Assembly: GCA_903908495.1 (NCBI GenBank)
Contig: CAIVSK010000360.1
Location: 1 to 42,547, forward strand
Source of the DNA: Akkermansiaceae bacterium
Lineage (GTDB): Bacteria > Verrucomicrobiota > Verrucomicrobiia > Verrucomicrobiales > Akkermansiaceae
Direction of reading: 5' to 3'
Length of the DNA: 42,547 nt
Shown here: positions 15,789-24,666 of the stretch, piece after piece
Position numbering within the stretch: the first letter of the stretch is position 1
Layout of the letters: every line of letters begins with the position of its first letter
The notes under the pieces: generated by a model
The model's database searches: none
Told to the model about the DNA's origin: nothing
Seen by the model: only the letters and a program-made list of their open reading frames with translations
Translations under genes and position numbers: made by a program

Positions 15789-18700
15789 ATGGCCACACGT
15801 GTTCATCTCAGCCGGATCCTCGCCATCAATTGGTATGGTTACCGGCGCTTCATCGATGTGTCGGGCCTGACGTTGATCACCGGTGCCAACGGATCTGGCA
15901 AGAGCGTCTTGCTCGACCTGATACAGTTCGTGTTGTTAGGTGAGGCGCTGAGCCGTTTTAACAAAGCCGCGGCCGGCACCGGCAGCGGACGCTCGCTGCG
16001 CGGGTACTGCCTCTGCGACACCAACACCCAGGGCAACGACGGTCAGGAACGCTACCTGCGGCCATCCGGCGTCACTCTCGCCGGCTTGGAATTCGTCTGG
16101 CCGGCGGTGGCCGGTGAGTCGAGTCCGCGCCGCGAAACCTGGGGTGCGCGCATTGAATTTGAAGGCCCCACCGCCCGCCCCCGCACGCTGTGGTTCACCA
16201 TTCCGGGCCGTCTGGAGCGCGAGGATTTTCTCGGTCGCGAACTCGATCCGGATGCGGTGGCCTTCATGGCCGAGGATGAGTTCCGCGTGCACGTCAAACG
16301 CGATCTCGGCGGCGAGGTGTTCGACCGCCAGGCTTCCTATCTCGATGAAATGGGCTCGCGCAGCCACCTAGGCTTCGACCGCGTCCAAATGAACAAGACG
16401 CTGCCCAACTCGATGGCCTTCCAGCCCGTGGAATCGTTCGAGCGCTTCATCCGCGACTATCTGCTAGAGCCGGGCCTGCCGGATGTCAAGGCGGTGCGCG
16501 CCAGCGTAGACGCTCATCGCCGCGCCCAGGAACGCCTGGAGAAAATGCATGACCAGCATGCCCGTCTGATGCGCATCAGCGCCCGCCACCTGGAATACCG
16601 CAGCGCCCATCGCGACGCCCGCCTGTACGCCCATCTGCATGAGGCGCTGGCCCACAGCCAGAAAGACGAGGCGCTAACTGCCAGAGCCAGTGAGCTCGAA
16701 GTCCTCCGCAGCCAGCATGCCGAACAACGAGCCGACTACGAGGCGGCCCTGAGCGAACGCAACGAACTCGATTCGCAGCTCGCCAAGATCCGGTTGGTGG
16801 CCGGCGGTGATCTGCAAATCACCCGTCTGGCGGAAACCCGCAGCCGCCGCGATGAAGTGGCGCGAGAGCTGGATGCCTTGCGGGAAATCGAGAAAAGCGC
16901 GCGGCAGTTTCTCCACGACCGGATCCAGTATTGGAAACAGTGGTTGCGAATGGCCCGCGACTTCGGCCTCGAAGAGCCCGAGACGGCCGCCACTTGGCTC
17001 AAACAAATGCAGGGCACCGACGAAATGGCCGCCCTCGATGCCGCCGAACGCATGCCGCGGATCTATCAGTCACTCGTGAATGACGCCCGCGAGCAGCTGC
17101 GTCCGGTCGAGGACCGGATCAAGGATTTGGAAGCGCGTGAAGCCCGCCTGAGCCGCGAACTCGACGATCTCGACCACAAGGGCAGCGCTGCGCCCTCGCC
17201 CCTGCTCGATGCCCTCAAGTCCCGCGGTCACAAGGCCGATGCGCTCGGCCGCGTGATCGAAGTGAAGGTGGAAGCCGAGCCTTGGTGGCTTTTGTTAGAG
17301 TCGCTGCTCGGCACCCACCGCGGTGCCGTGCTGGCCGCGGATTTCAAGGCCGCGTGGGAGCAAGCCCGCCGTCTGGGCCACGCCGACGAGGCTCTCGTCA
17401 ATCCTAACGAACTCGGCAGTGCTCCTGGCAAGCCAAAGCCCGGCAGCGTAGCCGCGTTGTTTGAAACCCGCCACGAACTTGCCGGCGCCTACCTGCACCA
17501 TTTGTTCGGCGACATGATTGCGGTGGAGACTGCTGGCCAATTGGAATTGCATTCGCGGGCGTTTTCCCGGGACGGTTGGCTCAAAGACCCGCCGCACCGG
17601 CAACATTTCCAGGCCGCCAGGGAATTCACCATCGGCGAGGAAGGGCTGCGCCGCTTGCGCAGCCTGCGTCAGGATGAACTCGCCGAGGTCAAAGAAGAGC
17701 TCACCCGCCTGCACCGCTCGCGCGAAGATTGGCGTTCGTTTCTCCATCGCGGCGACCAATGGACGCTCGACAAGGCCGACCCGCCCGCCGGCTCGTCGAA
17801 GCTGCGCGACCTGCCACGCCTGCGCAAGGAGCTCGCCCAACTCGATGAAACCATCCGCCTGCTAGCCACCCCGGAACGCGAGTCCACCGTGGAAAAACTC
17901 CGGGTGCTGGAAAAAACGTTCCAAGGGGTGATCGAACGCACCGGCCGCCTGGCTAACAGCATCGAGAAATTCGCTCATCAGGAGCGCCAGTTGACGGATG
18001 CCATCGCGGGCTTGGAGGAGGATGCGGCAGCCGCGCTCATCGCCCGCCAGCGCAGCCGCGAGGCGCTCGATCATGTCAGGGATGCCGAGATCGAGGGCCT
18101 CATCGCCTCCGCTAACAAACAATTCCCGCGCTGGCAGCAGCGCCTCGAAGCCGCCGCCGAAATGGCCCGGCTGCGCGCCTACGAAAGCGACAAGGCCCGT
18201 CAGGACCGCAATCTCGAGCGCCGCGCGCTGGCAGAAACCCATCCGGAAACCGCCGATGCCTTTGATCCCGAGGACGACGCCAACGCCAGCTACGATGCCC
18301 GTTGCAGCGAGCTCGAAACGCACGAGTTGGAGAAATACACGCTCGCCGCCGAGGACGCCCGCAAGGATTGGGAAGATCGCCTCCAGCACCAGGTGCTCGA
18401 TGTGCTCAAGGAGAAACTCGATGAGGCGGGACGCACCAAGCGCGAGCTCAACCGCGCCATGGACCATGACATCGGCGGTTGGCGCTATCAGTTATCCATG
18501 CAGGCCGACCGCAGCCACAGCGCGATTTGGACGCTGGTGGACAAGGGGCTCAACCCCGGCCTCGAACTGTTTGCCTCCGCCGCCAAGGAAGAGATCGGCA
18601 AGGCGAAGGAGGCACTCATGGCCGCCATCGAAAACGCCGAGGATCCCCGCCAGCAACGCGCGCTCGACTACCGCTACTATCATCACTGGGATATCCAGGC

Positions 18701-19118
18701 CACCCCCACCGGCCAGGGCGAGGGTGCCGCCATCTCGCTGAACCGCAATGCCAAGAAACAAAGCGGCGGCGAAAACCAAGCACCGTTTTTCGTGGCCATG
18801 CTCGCCGCCTTCCAACGCGTCTATGACCTCGGCCCGCGCGAAAGCCGCAAAAACCTCGGCATCGTCATCATGGACGAGGCGTTCTCCAAGCTCTCCGGCG
18901 ACCGGATCGACGCCTGTCTGGATCTCGCCCGCAATTTTGGTTTGCAACTCGTCATGGCCTTTCCCGAAGACCGCCTGCCAACGATGATCCAACACGCTGA
19001 AACCGTCGTGCAATGCCGCGTCGAACGCAGCTATGACGAAAAAAGCGGCCAAATCACCAACATCGAAAACTGGGTGGTCAAGGTGGATCGTGATAGATTG
19101 CTGGAAGCACTATTATGA
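15789..19118 (+). CDS. jetC: Wadjet system JetC (SMC/MukB-like ATPase)
   Basis: A 1109-residue SMC-family ATPase, the motor of the Wadjet complex. The N-terminal head has ILAINWYGYRRF and Walker A GANGSGKS at residues 32-39. Long arms follow, rich in Glu, Arg, Leu and Ala with heptad character (about 270-480 and 640-930), separated by a hinge-like part near 480-640 (VEAEPWWLLLESLLGTHRG). The C-terminal head carries the ABC signature SGGE at 992-995 and Walker B IVIMDEAF with D1029 and E1030, then a D-loop-like KLSGDR. Both nucleotide motifs are intact, so the protein should be active. It starts one base after jetB and its TGA overlaps the jetD ATG (ATGA). Confidence 0.95.
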   Translation: MATRVHLSRILAINWYGYRRFIDVSGLTLITGANGSGKSVLLDLIQFVLLGEALSRFNKAAAGTGSGRSLRGYCLCDTNTQGNDGQERYLRPSGVTLAGLEFVWPAVAGESSPRRETWGARIEFEGPTARPRTLWFTIPGRLEREDFLGRELDPDAVAFMAEDEFRVHVKRDLGGEVFDRQASYLDEMGSRSHLGFDRVQMNKTLPNSMAFQPVESFERFIRDYLLEPGLPDVKAVRASVDAHRRAQERLEKMHDQHARLMRISARHLEYRSAHRDARLYAHLHEALAHSQKDEALTARASELEVLRSQHAEQRADYEAALSERNELDSQLAKIRLVAGGDLQITRLAETRSRRDEVARELDALREIEKSARQFLHDRIQYWKQWLRMARDFGLEEPETAATWLKQMQGTDEMAALDAAERMPRIYQSLVNDAREQLRPVEDRIKDLEAREARLSRELDDLDHKGSAAPSPLLDALKSRGHKADALGRVIEVKVEAEPWWLLLESLLGTHRGAVLAADFKAAWEQARRLGHADEALVNPNELGSAPGKPKPGSVAALFETRHELAGAYLHHLFGDMIAVETAGQLELHSRAFSRDGWLKDPPHRQHFQAAREFTIGEEGLRRLRSLRQDELAEVKEELTRLHRSREDWRSFLHRGDQWTLDKADPPAGSSKLRDLPRLRKELAQLDETIRLLATPERESTVEKLRVLEKTFQGVIERTGRLANSIEKFAHQERQLTDAIAGLEEDAAAALIARQRSREALDHVRDAEIEGLIASANKQFPRWQQRLEAAAEMARLRAYESDKARQDRNLERRALAETHPETADAFDPEDDANASYDARCSELETHELEKYTLAAEDARKDWEDRLQHQVLDVLKEKLDEAGRTKRELNRAMDHDIGGWRYQLSMQADRSHSAIWTLVDKGLNPGLELFASAAKEEIGKAKEALMAAIENAEDPRQQRALDYRYYHHWDIQATPTGQGEGAAISLNRNAKKQSGGENQAPFFVAMLAAFQRVYDLGPRESRKNLGIVIMDEAFSKLSGDRIDACLDLARNFGLQLVMAFPEDRLPTMIQHAETVVQCRVERSYDEKSGQITNIENWVVKVDRDRLLEALL

Positions 19119-20329
19119 ATCCGCCCGCCTGGCTCGCCCAATTGCACCGCCAATGGCACGCGAGCCGCGGCAAACGCGTTGCACAGTCCAGCCGGGGTTT
19201 TACGCGGGATTGGGTTGCTTTGCTAGAAAGCGCCGGTGTCCGCAGCGCCGAGGATCAGGCCAGCGCCGGGCGCGAGGCCGAAGCGCTGGCCGCGGCCGGC
19301 CATCTGGTACTCAAGCGCCACCGGTACCGGACCTATCTGATTGACCGGGTGACCGTGCCACTCGCGCAGGAAGCGTGGTTGCGCGGGCTTTTCGGCGGCA
19401 CCGCCGGCGATGTCCTGCAAGCCGCGTCGCTGGCTGTTGTGGCGGAATTTTCCGCGGCCGGGCACCCACGCTTTCCTAACGAATGGGCCGCGCTTTGCGT
19501 GGCTCTGCGGCAGGCCTTTGCCGGCGCCCGCTCGCTGCGCCCGTTCAGCTGGACCCATCCGGCGACCCTGCATCGTGTGTTAGATATCATTTTAAAACTC
19601 AGCGAGCGGGACTGGCCGCCGGCCACGCTGATCCGGCAGGCCAGCGTGGATATCGGGCTCGACTCGAAAGGGTTGGAGCGCCACCAGCGGACCTTTGAAT
19701 CCGGCTTGGCACGGCTGTTCGGAACCGCCACGCCGCTGAAGTCGTTCGGCTTCGTGGGTGGCGAGTCTCACGTCGAGTTGCATGGCCCGGTTTGTCTGCA
19801 CTTTGCCGATGGCAGCGTCCACGACTTTGCAGGGCTCAGCAATGTATTGATATCCGCCGCCGATCTCACCCGCTGCACCGCAATATCCACCTCCGCCGCG
19901 CGTTTGCTAACCATCGAGAACCGCAAGACGACTTTCCGCCAATATGCCGCTGCCAATCACGACCGGCGCGTGCTGATTGCCGCCACGTCGTTCCCCACGC
20001 CGGCTTTCCGTGAGTTGCTAGGCAAACTGCCGGCCGACCTGCCGCACCATCATTTCGGCGATACCGACCCGGCGGGATGGCATATTTTGCTCAAGCTCCG
20101 TGAGGCCGCCCCGCGCCCCGTCCTGCCATTCCGCATGCAATGGCGGCCCGGTGGCCAGCCCAGCCCGTTGACTCCCTACGACCGGCAACTGCTGCCGAAA
20201 TTGTTAGTAGAGCCGCTCTTGGCGGACGTGCGTGCGGAGATCCAGGCCATTGCCGAGCACAATGATCGCGGGGATTTCGAACAGGAAACCCTCGGCCCGC
20301 CCAATACAGTCAGTTTGGCAGGAGGATAG
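19115..20329 (+). CDS. jetD: Wadjet system JetD (TOPRIM nuclease, DUF3322/DUF2220)
   Basis: A 404-residue protein: an N-terminal DUF3322-like arm (about 1-190) and a C-terminal DUF2220 TOPRIM domain. The metal-binding residues are present: E268 in TIENRKTTF and D316-x-D318 in FGDTDPAG. JetD is the nuclease that cuts closed circular DNA once the JetABC motor has extruded it, which restricts small plasmids. Four-base overlap with jetC. The last eight or so residues (NTVSLAGG) and the stop codon are encoded by a partial family A repeat (20300-20330), so the tail was probably altered by repeat insertion. The catalytic core ends well before that, and activity is likely retained. Confidence 0.93.
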   Translation: MNPPAWLAQLHRQWHASRGKRVAQSSRGFTRDWVALLESAGVRSAEDQASAGREAEALAAAGHLVLKRHRYRTYLIDRVTVPLAQEAWLRGLFGGTAGDVLQAASLAVVAEFSAAGHPRFPNEWAALCVALRQAFAGARSLRPFSWTHPATLHRVLDIILKLSERDWPPATLIRQASVDIGLDSKGLERHQRTFESGLARLFGTATPLKSFGFVGGESHVELHGPVCLHFADGSVHDFAGLSNVLISAADLTRCTAISTSAARLLTIENRKTTFRQYAAANHDRRVLIAATSFPTPAFRELLGKLPADLPHHHFGDTDPAGWHILLKLREAAPRPVLPFRMQWRPGGQPSPLTPYDRQLLPKLLVEPLLADVRAEIQAIAEHNDRGDFEQETLGPPNTVSLAGG

Positions 20330-20330
20330 G
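20300..20330. repeat. Partial inverted copy of family A repeat, supplies jetD stop
   Basis: CCCAATACAGTCAGTTTGGC plus GGAGGATAGG matches the reverse complement of the right end of the full element, and lies seven bases before the full copy 2. The jetD reading frame runs into it and stops at its TAG (20327-20329). Confidence 0.75.
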
Positions 20331-20337
20331 AGTCCCG

Positions 20338-20498
20338 CCCAGTACTGGCAGTCTAGCGCGCTCCGATCGGAAAACAGGCGTCCAGCCTGTGAGGGAAGAC
20401 AGCGCTTCCAGCCTGTCTGCGCATGAAACGACAGGCTGGAAGCCCGTCGTGCATGACAGGCTGGAAGCCTATCCTCCTTCTAAACTGACAGTATTGGA
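20338..20498. repeat. MITE-like intergenic repeat, family A, copy 2
   Basis: 161 bases, same length and orientation as copy 1 at 2922-3082, with imperfect terminal inverted repeats (CCCAGTACTGGCAG left, CTGACAGTATTGGA right) and the same internal ACAGGCTGGAAGCC palindromic units. It sits between jetD and the convergent pseudo-protease gene and may fold into a terminator-like structure. The remaining 20499-20538 holds nothing recognisable. Confidence 0.85.
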
Positions 20499-20538
20499 CG
20501 TCCCGCCTGTCTTGGTCGACGGGCTTCCCGCTTGTCGC

Positions 20539-21306
20539 TTACTTTGCCTGGGCGGCGGATTCTATCAAATCGGCGGCGGGAAGGATCACGTTGGACGAGG
20601 TTGGCCCTTGGTCGCTGTCTTCGCCTTTGGCGCTGAAGCGGTTGATGCCAAAGCCGACGAACTTACCTTCGGCGTTGAACACGGGCATGCCGAGGCAGGG
20701 GGCGCCGACGCGGGCGTAGTTACGCGGTTTGGTGATGATGGAGATGATCTCGCTGGTCATGATGACCGGTTCGCGGTTGAGATCCTTGCCGAGACGGCCG
20801 AGAATGATGATGTCCTCGAGCATCGCAAAAGGGGTGGAGTTGGCGATGTCAACCGGGGTGAAGGTCACTCCCTCGGGCTTCTCCGGCCGGATGAATGCCA
20901 GATCCAAATCGGCGTCCTTGAAGGCGACCTTGGCGGGGGTCTCACTGCCATCCGGCATGATGATCTTAACCTCCTTGGTGGTGCTTTTGGCGGAAATCTT
21001 GAGCGGGCCCTTCTGGGTGTTGACGGTGCGGCCATCGGCAGCGGCGGCCAGATCGAGGGTGGAGAGCGGCACGACGATCAGTCCGTCCTTGCTGATGACG
21101 CAACCGGAGGTTTCAAGCTTGCGCTCCTCCTTCTTGGGCGCGAGGTCCCCGGCGGTCATTTCAATTTCCACCGTGGCACTGAGTTGTACCACCGAGTCTT
21201 TGTTAGATGCGGCCAGGGCGAGGGCCTTGTCCTTGAGAGGACCGGTGGCGGCACTGGCGAAGGGGGCGGCGGCCAGCGCGGCCAGAATCAATGGGCGAAG
21301 TTTCAT
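20539..21306 (-). CDS. Secreted trypsin-fold protein lacking the catalytic triad (pseudo-protease)
   Basis: A 255-residue protein with a clear signal peptide (MKLRPLILAALAAAPFASA). The rest follows the HtrA protease fold in outline: SGCVISKDGLIVVP where active enzymes have SGxVI..DGxILTNxHV, DADLDLAFIR where they have DLAVLKI, and GAPCLGMPVFNAEGKFVGF where they have GNSGGPLVN..GEVIG. The histidine is missing (VVPLSTL) and the serine position is leucine. D135 remains. It should not cleave peptides and may act as a binding or regulatory partner. It lies 51 bases downstream of an intact HtrA gene on the same strand, so the two are probably co-expressed. Confidence 0.8.
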   Translation of the reverse strand: MKLRPLILAALAAAPFASAATGPLKDKALALAASNKDSVVQLSATVEIEMTAGDLAPKKEERKLETSGCVISKDGLIVVPLSTLDLAAAADGRTVNTQKGPLKISAKSTTKEVKIIMPDGSETPAKVAFKDADLDLAFIRPEKPEGVTFTPVDIANSTPFAMLEDIIILGRLGKDLNREPVIMTSEIISIITKPRNYARVGAPCLGMPVFNAEGKFVGFGINRFSAKGEDSDQGPTSSNVILPAADLIESAAQAK

Positions 21307-21357
21307 GCGGTGTGGTTGGTGTTGGTGGTAGTATGTTAGGTAGATTGACTGGAGCGA

Positions 21358-23373
21358 TTACCAAGAGGGTTCGAGTTCGACGTAGCGGGTGGTGATGCCG
21401 CGCTTGACGAAGAGGACAAAGGGACTGCGCTTGGATTTTTCAAGCTCGTCGAGCTGGGTCTTGAGTGTTTTGATCGAATCGGTGGCCTTGCCATCGATGG
21501 ACATGAGGATGTCGCCGTTGGCAAGCCCGCCGAGGGCGGCCCAGCCCGAGCCTTTGACCTCGGTGATGAGCACGCCTTGGAGGGTGTCGGGAAGCTTTTC
21601 TGTGATGCGGTCGGATTTGGCGATGTCGCGCGAGTTGAATTCGAGCGGTTTGCATTCGTGGGAATCAAGCTCGACGCTGGATTCCGGGCTGGCTTCCAGA
21701 GCAAGTTTGAGGGTCTGCTCGTCCTTGCCGCGGCGGCCCGCGAGCGTCACCTCGGTGCCGATTTTGTATTGGCGGATCAGAGATGTGAAGACGTCTGAGT
21801 CTTCCGGACGGGAGGCGGATATGACCGTGCCATCAAGTTTGAGGATCAGGTCGCCGACTTTCAGACCACTTTTCTCCGCGTTGGATCCCGGATAGATCTG
21901 GGTGACGCGGACGCCCTTGGCTCCGGGGATGGCCAGGGCCTCGGCGAGGTCGGACGAAATCACCTGGGTATCGATGCCAATCCACGCCTTGCGGGCGAGA
22001 CCGGGTTTGTCGCTTTCCGGTTCCGGGCCGATTTTCACGACCGTGAGAAAACTATGGCCGTTGTGTTCGTAGCCGACAAGGGTTGGCTCGGGCTTGGTCT
22101 TGTCCTTGGTGAGTTCGGCGGTGACCCGGATCAGGTCGGCCGTGTTGGTGATGGGCTGGCCCGCGACTTCGAGGATGAGATCGCCGGGGGTGATGGCCGG
22201 CTTCGAGTAGGCGGCGGCCCCACCCGGACGCAGGCTTTGAACGACGGCGGCGCGGTTGTCGGCGCGCAGCAGTGCTCTGGCCGCCAGTTTGGTGAGGTCA
22301 CGGGCGGTCATGCCCCATGACAGCAGTTCCTTTTCGCGGGGCTCGGCGGCTTCGCGCTCCACGGTGGCGGCCTTCCAGGTCATGGGGGCGCCGTTGCGGG
22401 TGCCCTCCATCACGACTTCGGAACCGATCGGCGACTCCAGCAGGATCCGGTTGAAAACGGGAATGTCTTCCGGCGCGCGGGACGCCGCCACCGCAACCCC
22501 GTTGCAGCGCGATACCAGGTCGCCCGCCTGCAAACCAGCGGCTGCCGCCGGCGAATCCGCAATCACGCCGCTGACGAGAATTCCTTCATTGGCGCGGATC
22601 GTCTTGAGAAGCGGCTGCACACCCAGGCCGATCCAGCTGCGGCGCACGCAACCGTCGGCGATGAGTTGTCCCGACACCTTGCTGGCCAGGTTGGACGGAA
22701 TGGCACCGCCGAGGCTGCCGATTCCCACTTCATTCACGCCGACAATCTCGCCCTTGAGATTGACCAGCGGCCCGCCGGAGTTGCCGCCGAAAATCACCGC
22801 GTCGTGGCCGATCCAGCGCACCAATTCACCCACTGCTTCGCCGTCCAGCCGCATCGAGCCGCCCGGCGCAATCATTTCCGTGTTGGCCACGATCCCTTGT
22901 GTCACCGATTGCGACAGGCCGGCGGGACTGCCCATCGCCAGCACAGTGTCACCGACGGCCAGCTCCGAACTGTCGCCAAACTTGGCCACTGGCAATGGCA
23001 TATTCGGGTCGCGGAGGTCCTTTTTGTCAATCTTGAGGACCGCTAGGTCGGCGAGCGGATCGGTGCCCACGAGTGTGGCTCGCAACTCCTGCCGGTCGGC
23101 CAAATTGACGACGATGCGGGTGGCGCGTCCGGCGACGTGGTGATTAGTCAGGATGTAGCCGTCCGGGTGAATGATGGTCCCTGAGCCGCTGGCGCGTTGC
23201 TTTTGCATCCGTCCGGCACCTCCTTCTTCGGAAACCACGTAGATGCGCACAAGCGCTGGGTAGACTGCTTTGACGGCGGCTTCAACTTGCGGGTCAACTT
23301 TTGCAAACAACGGTAGCGGACTGAGCGAGGCCAAGAGGGCGGCAGCTAACAAGAGAGGGCGGTGTGCGGGCAT
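21358..23373 (-). CDS. Periplasmic HtrA/Deg-family serine protease with multiple PDZ domains
   Basis: A 671-residue exported protease: signal peptide (MPAHRPLLLAAALLASLSPLPLFA), then a trypsin-like domain with the full triad, H79 in TNHHV, D109 in DLAVLKI and S199 in GGNSGGPLV. PDZ-like modules follow. The first begins near 248 (SWIGLGVQPLL, AGLQAGDLV). A second lies around 350-440 (PAITPGDLILEVAGQ). A third starts near 460 (AWIGIDTQVI, SGLKVGDLILKLDGT). A fourth is C-terminal (GVLITEVKGSG, GLANGDILMSIDGK). DegP has two PDZ domains, so this is a long variant. It probably degrades or refolds damaged envelope proteins. No promoter was identified with confidence. Confidence 0.9.
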   Translation of the reverse strand: MPAHRPLLLAAALLASLSPLPLFAKVDPQVEAAVKAVYPALVRIYVVSEEGGAGRMQKQRASGSGTIIHPDGYILTNHHVAGRATRIVVNLADRQELRATLVGTDPLADLAVLKIDKKDLRDPNMPLPVAKFGDSSELAVGDTVLAMGSPAGLSQSVTQGIVANTEMIAPGGSMRLDGEAVGELVRWIGHDAVIFGGNSGGPLVNLKGEIVGVNEVGIGSLGGAIPSNLASKVSGQLIADGCVRRSWIGLGVQPLLKTIRANEGILVSGVIADSPAAAAGLQAGDLVSRCNGVAVAASRAPEDIPVFNRILLESPIGSEVVMEGTRNGAPMTWKAATVEREAAEPREKELLSWGMTARDLTKLAARALLRADNRAAVVQSLRPGGAAAYSKPAITPGDLILEVAGQPITNTADLIRVTAELTKDKTKPEPTLVGYEHNGHSFLTVVKIGPEPESDKPGLARKAWIGIDTQVISSDLAEALAIPGAKGVRVTQIYPGSNAEKSGLKVGDLILKLDGTVISASRPEDSDVFTSLIRQYKIGTEVTLAGRRGKDEQTLKLALEASPESSVELDSHECKPLEFNSRDIAKSDRITEKLPDTLQGVLITEVKGSGWAALGGLANGDILMSIDGKATDSIKTLKTQLDELEKSKRSPFVLFVKRGITTRYVELEPSW

Positions 23374-23672
23374 GGGAATAGGCGGTGGGTCTACAAAGCT
23401 GCATAGCTACCGAGGCTATCTTGTGGACTTGTCTTGGTATTTTCCGGTTTGTGTACAACTTACACGGTGCTTGGCATTTTCTTCTGCTCTGCGGCACCCC
23501 GGTCAGCATTACGGGCGGCTGGCTCGTCCGTGCCGCCTGCCGCCTGCGCAGAACTGCGGCAGCCGGCCGCGCGGCCGCAGATTTCCAGAGCTCTGTGTTC
23601 GACCTCTGAGTGGCGGGGACGCCGCAGCCACGCGGCCAATGCCGGTTTGCGAGCGTCGCGGGGCCCGGGCTC
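23374..23672. other. Gap between the HtrA gene and the rplT terminator
   Basis: About 300 bases with no supported gene. The part next to the HtrA start (23374-23470) is relatively AT-rich and probably carries its promoter. The rest is GC-rich, with inverted repeats such as TGCCGC/GCGGCA and the palindromic GCCGGCCGCGCGGCCGC near 23564-23580. Confidence 0.4.
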
Positions 23673-23709
23673 AAAAAAACCGCCGGCCGGCACGAGGCCG
23701 GACGGCGGG
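23673..23709 (-). terminator. Intrinsic terminator of rpmI-rplT
   Basis: On the minus strand, 22 bases after the rplT stop, a GC-rich stem (CCGCCGTCCGG pairing with CCGGCCGGCGG around a short loop) is followed by seven T residues: a textbook Rho-independent terminator. Confidence 0.9.
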
Positions 23710-23730
23710 TTGAGGGATGGATTGGCGGAA

Positions 23731-24108
23731 TCAGGCGCAGGCGGCCACTTTGGCGGCGAGCGCTAATTTCGCCTGGGCGATGATGGCCGAGAACGCCGGG
23801 GCGTCCTGAATCGCGATATCGGAGAGGACCTTGCGATCCGCTTCGATGCCGGCGGCTTTCAGACCTTCGATGAAGCGCGAGTAGGTGATGCCTTCGGCGC
23901 GGACAGCGGCGTTGATACGCTGCGTCCACAGCCGGCGGAACTGGCCTTTCCGCTTCTTGCGGTCGCGATATTCATAGGTTTGGGCCTTGCGGACTGCGTC
24001 CTTGGCATAACGGAAGAGTTTCGAGCGGAATCCGCGGAAACCCTTGGCTCGGAGCAGCACGCGCTTGCGACGCTTGCGGCTGGCCGGTGAATTTGTGGCA
24101 CGTGGCAT
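23731..24108 (-). CDS. rplT: 50S ribosomal protein L20 (bL20)
   Basis: A 125-residue basic protein with the bL20 features: [23 protein letters not shown] start, [37 protein letters not shown] and the helical C-terminal half ([19 protein letters not shown]). It binds 23S rRNA early in large-subunit assembly. The C-terminal tail ([13 protein letters not shown]) is alanine-rich and slightly longer than in E. coli. It follows rpmI on the same strand after 143 bases and ends at a strong terminator. In E. coli, L20 represses its own operon by binding leader RNA; whether that holds here is unknown. Confidence 0.97.
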   Translation of the reverse strand: MPRATNSPASRKRRKRVLLRAKGFRGFRSKLFRYAKDAVRKAQTYEYRDRKKRKGQFRRLWTQRINAAVRAEGITYSRFIEGLKAAGIEADRKVLSDIAIQDAPAFSAIIAQAKLALAAKVAACA

Positions 24109-24251
24109 GTTCTATTGTTGGTTGTGATCGGGCCGTTGTTGTCATTTCCTTCCGCAGTCTCGCCTGATCGTGTCTCCCTTGCGGGATCTGGCTGCGTAAA
24201 GGCCGTCCGATTCGCGGACGGGGGCGTATTTGCGTCGTTGTTACTTCAAAG

Positions 24252-24461
24252 TTAGGCGAAGGGAAGATTCTCTCTGACGTTGCGGAGGTCGGCGGCGGAA
24301 ACCAGTGTCACTTTCCCAAGATTGCGCTTGCGTTTGCGATTTTTGCATTGCGCCAAATGGCGTTTGCCCTGTTTCCGACGTAGTATCTTCCCCGTACCCG
24401 TTACTTTGAAGCGCTTGGCGACGGCTTTCCGTGTCTTTGCTTTTCCTGAAACTCTTGGCAT
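24252..24461 (-). CDS. rpmI: 50S ribosomal protein L35 (bL35)
   Basis: A 69-residue very basic protein: MPRVSGKAKTRKAVAKRFKV, TGTGKILRRKQGKRHLAQCK and KRKRNLGKVTLVSAADLRNV are typical bL35. It lies upstream of rplT. infC, which usually precedes this pair, is not in the expected place: the upstream neighbour is the divergent glycyl-tRNA synthetase gene. The ATG at 24461 directly follows a run of C residues (minus strand) instead of a Shine-Dalgarno sequence. The 143-base spacer to rplT contains no other gene. Confidence 0.95.
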   Translation of the reverse strand: MPRVSGKAKTRKAVAKRFKVTGTGKILRRKQGKRHLAQCKNRKRKRNLGKVTLVSAADLRNVRENLPFA

Positions 24462-24666
24462 GGGGGGGGCAACCTAGAGACGCCAGACCGTTTGGCAAGC
24501 TAAAATTCACCAATTTTCATCAAACCGCCGATTTGGCTGTGAAAATCCGCCCCAAGGGGACGGCGGGGGGGAAGACAGGTCGCTTGGCGACCGGGTCGGG
24601 GGTGTTTGTCATAGGCTGGGGGACAGGGTGCCCCCCCCTCCGGAGCGGCGGACTCTGATCCGCCGT
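24462..24666. other. Divergent promoter region of rpmI and glyS, repeat-rich
   Basis: This is the left part of the 426-base gap between rpmI and the glycyl-tRNA synthetase gene. The stretch 24490-24550 is AT-rich and probably contains the rpmI promoter on the minus strand; -35 and -10 boxes could not be fixed. From 24555 on there are G and C runs and small hairpins such as GGTCGC-TTG-GCGACC near 24587. A family B repeat follows at 24667-24750. Between that repeat and the start codon another GGGAC/GTCCC hairpin is seen near 24783-24796. Confidence 0.4.
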
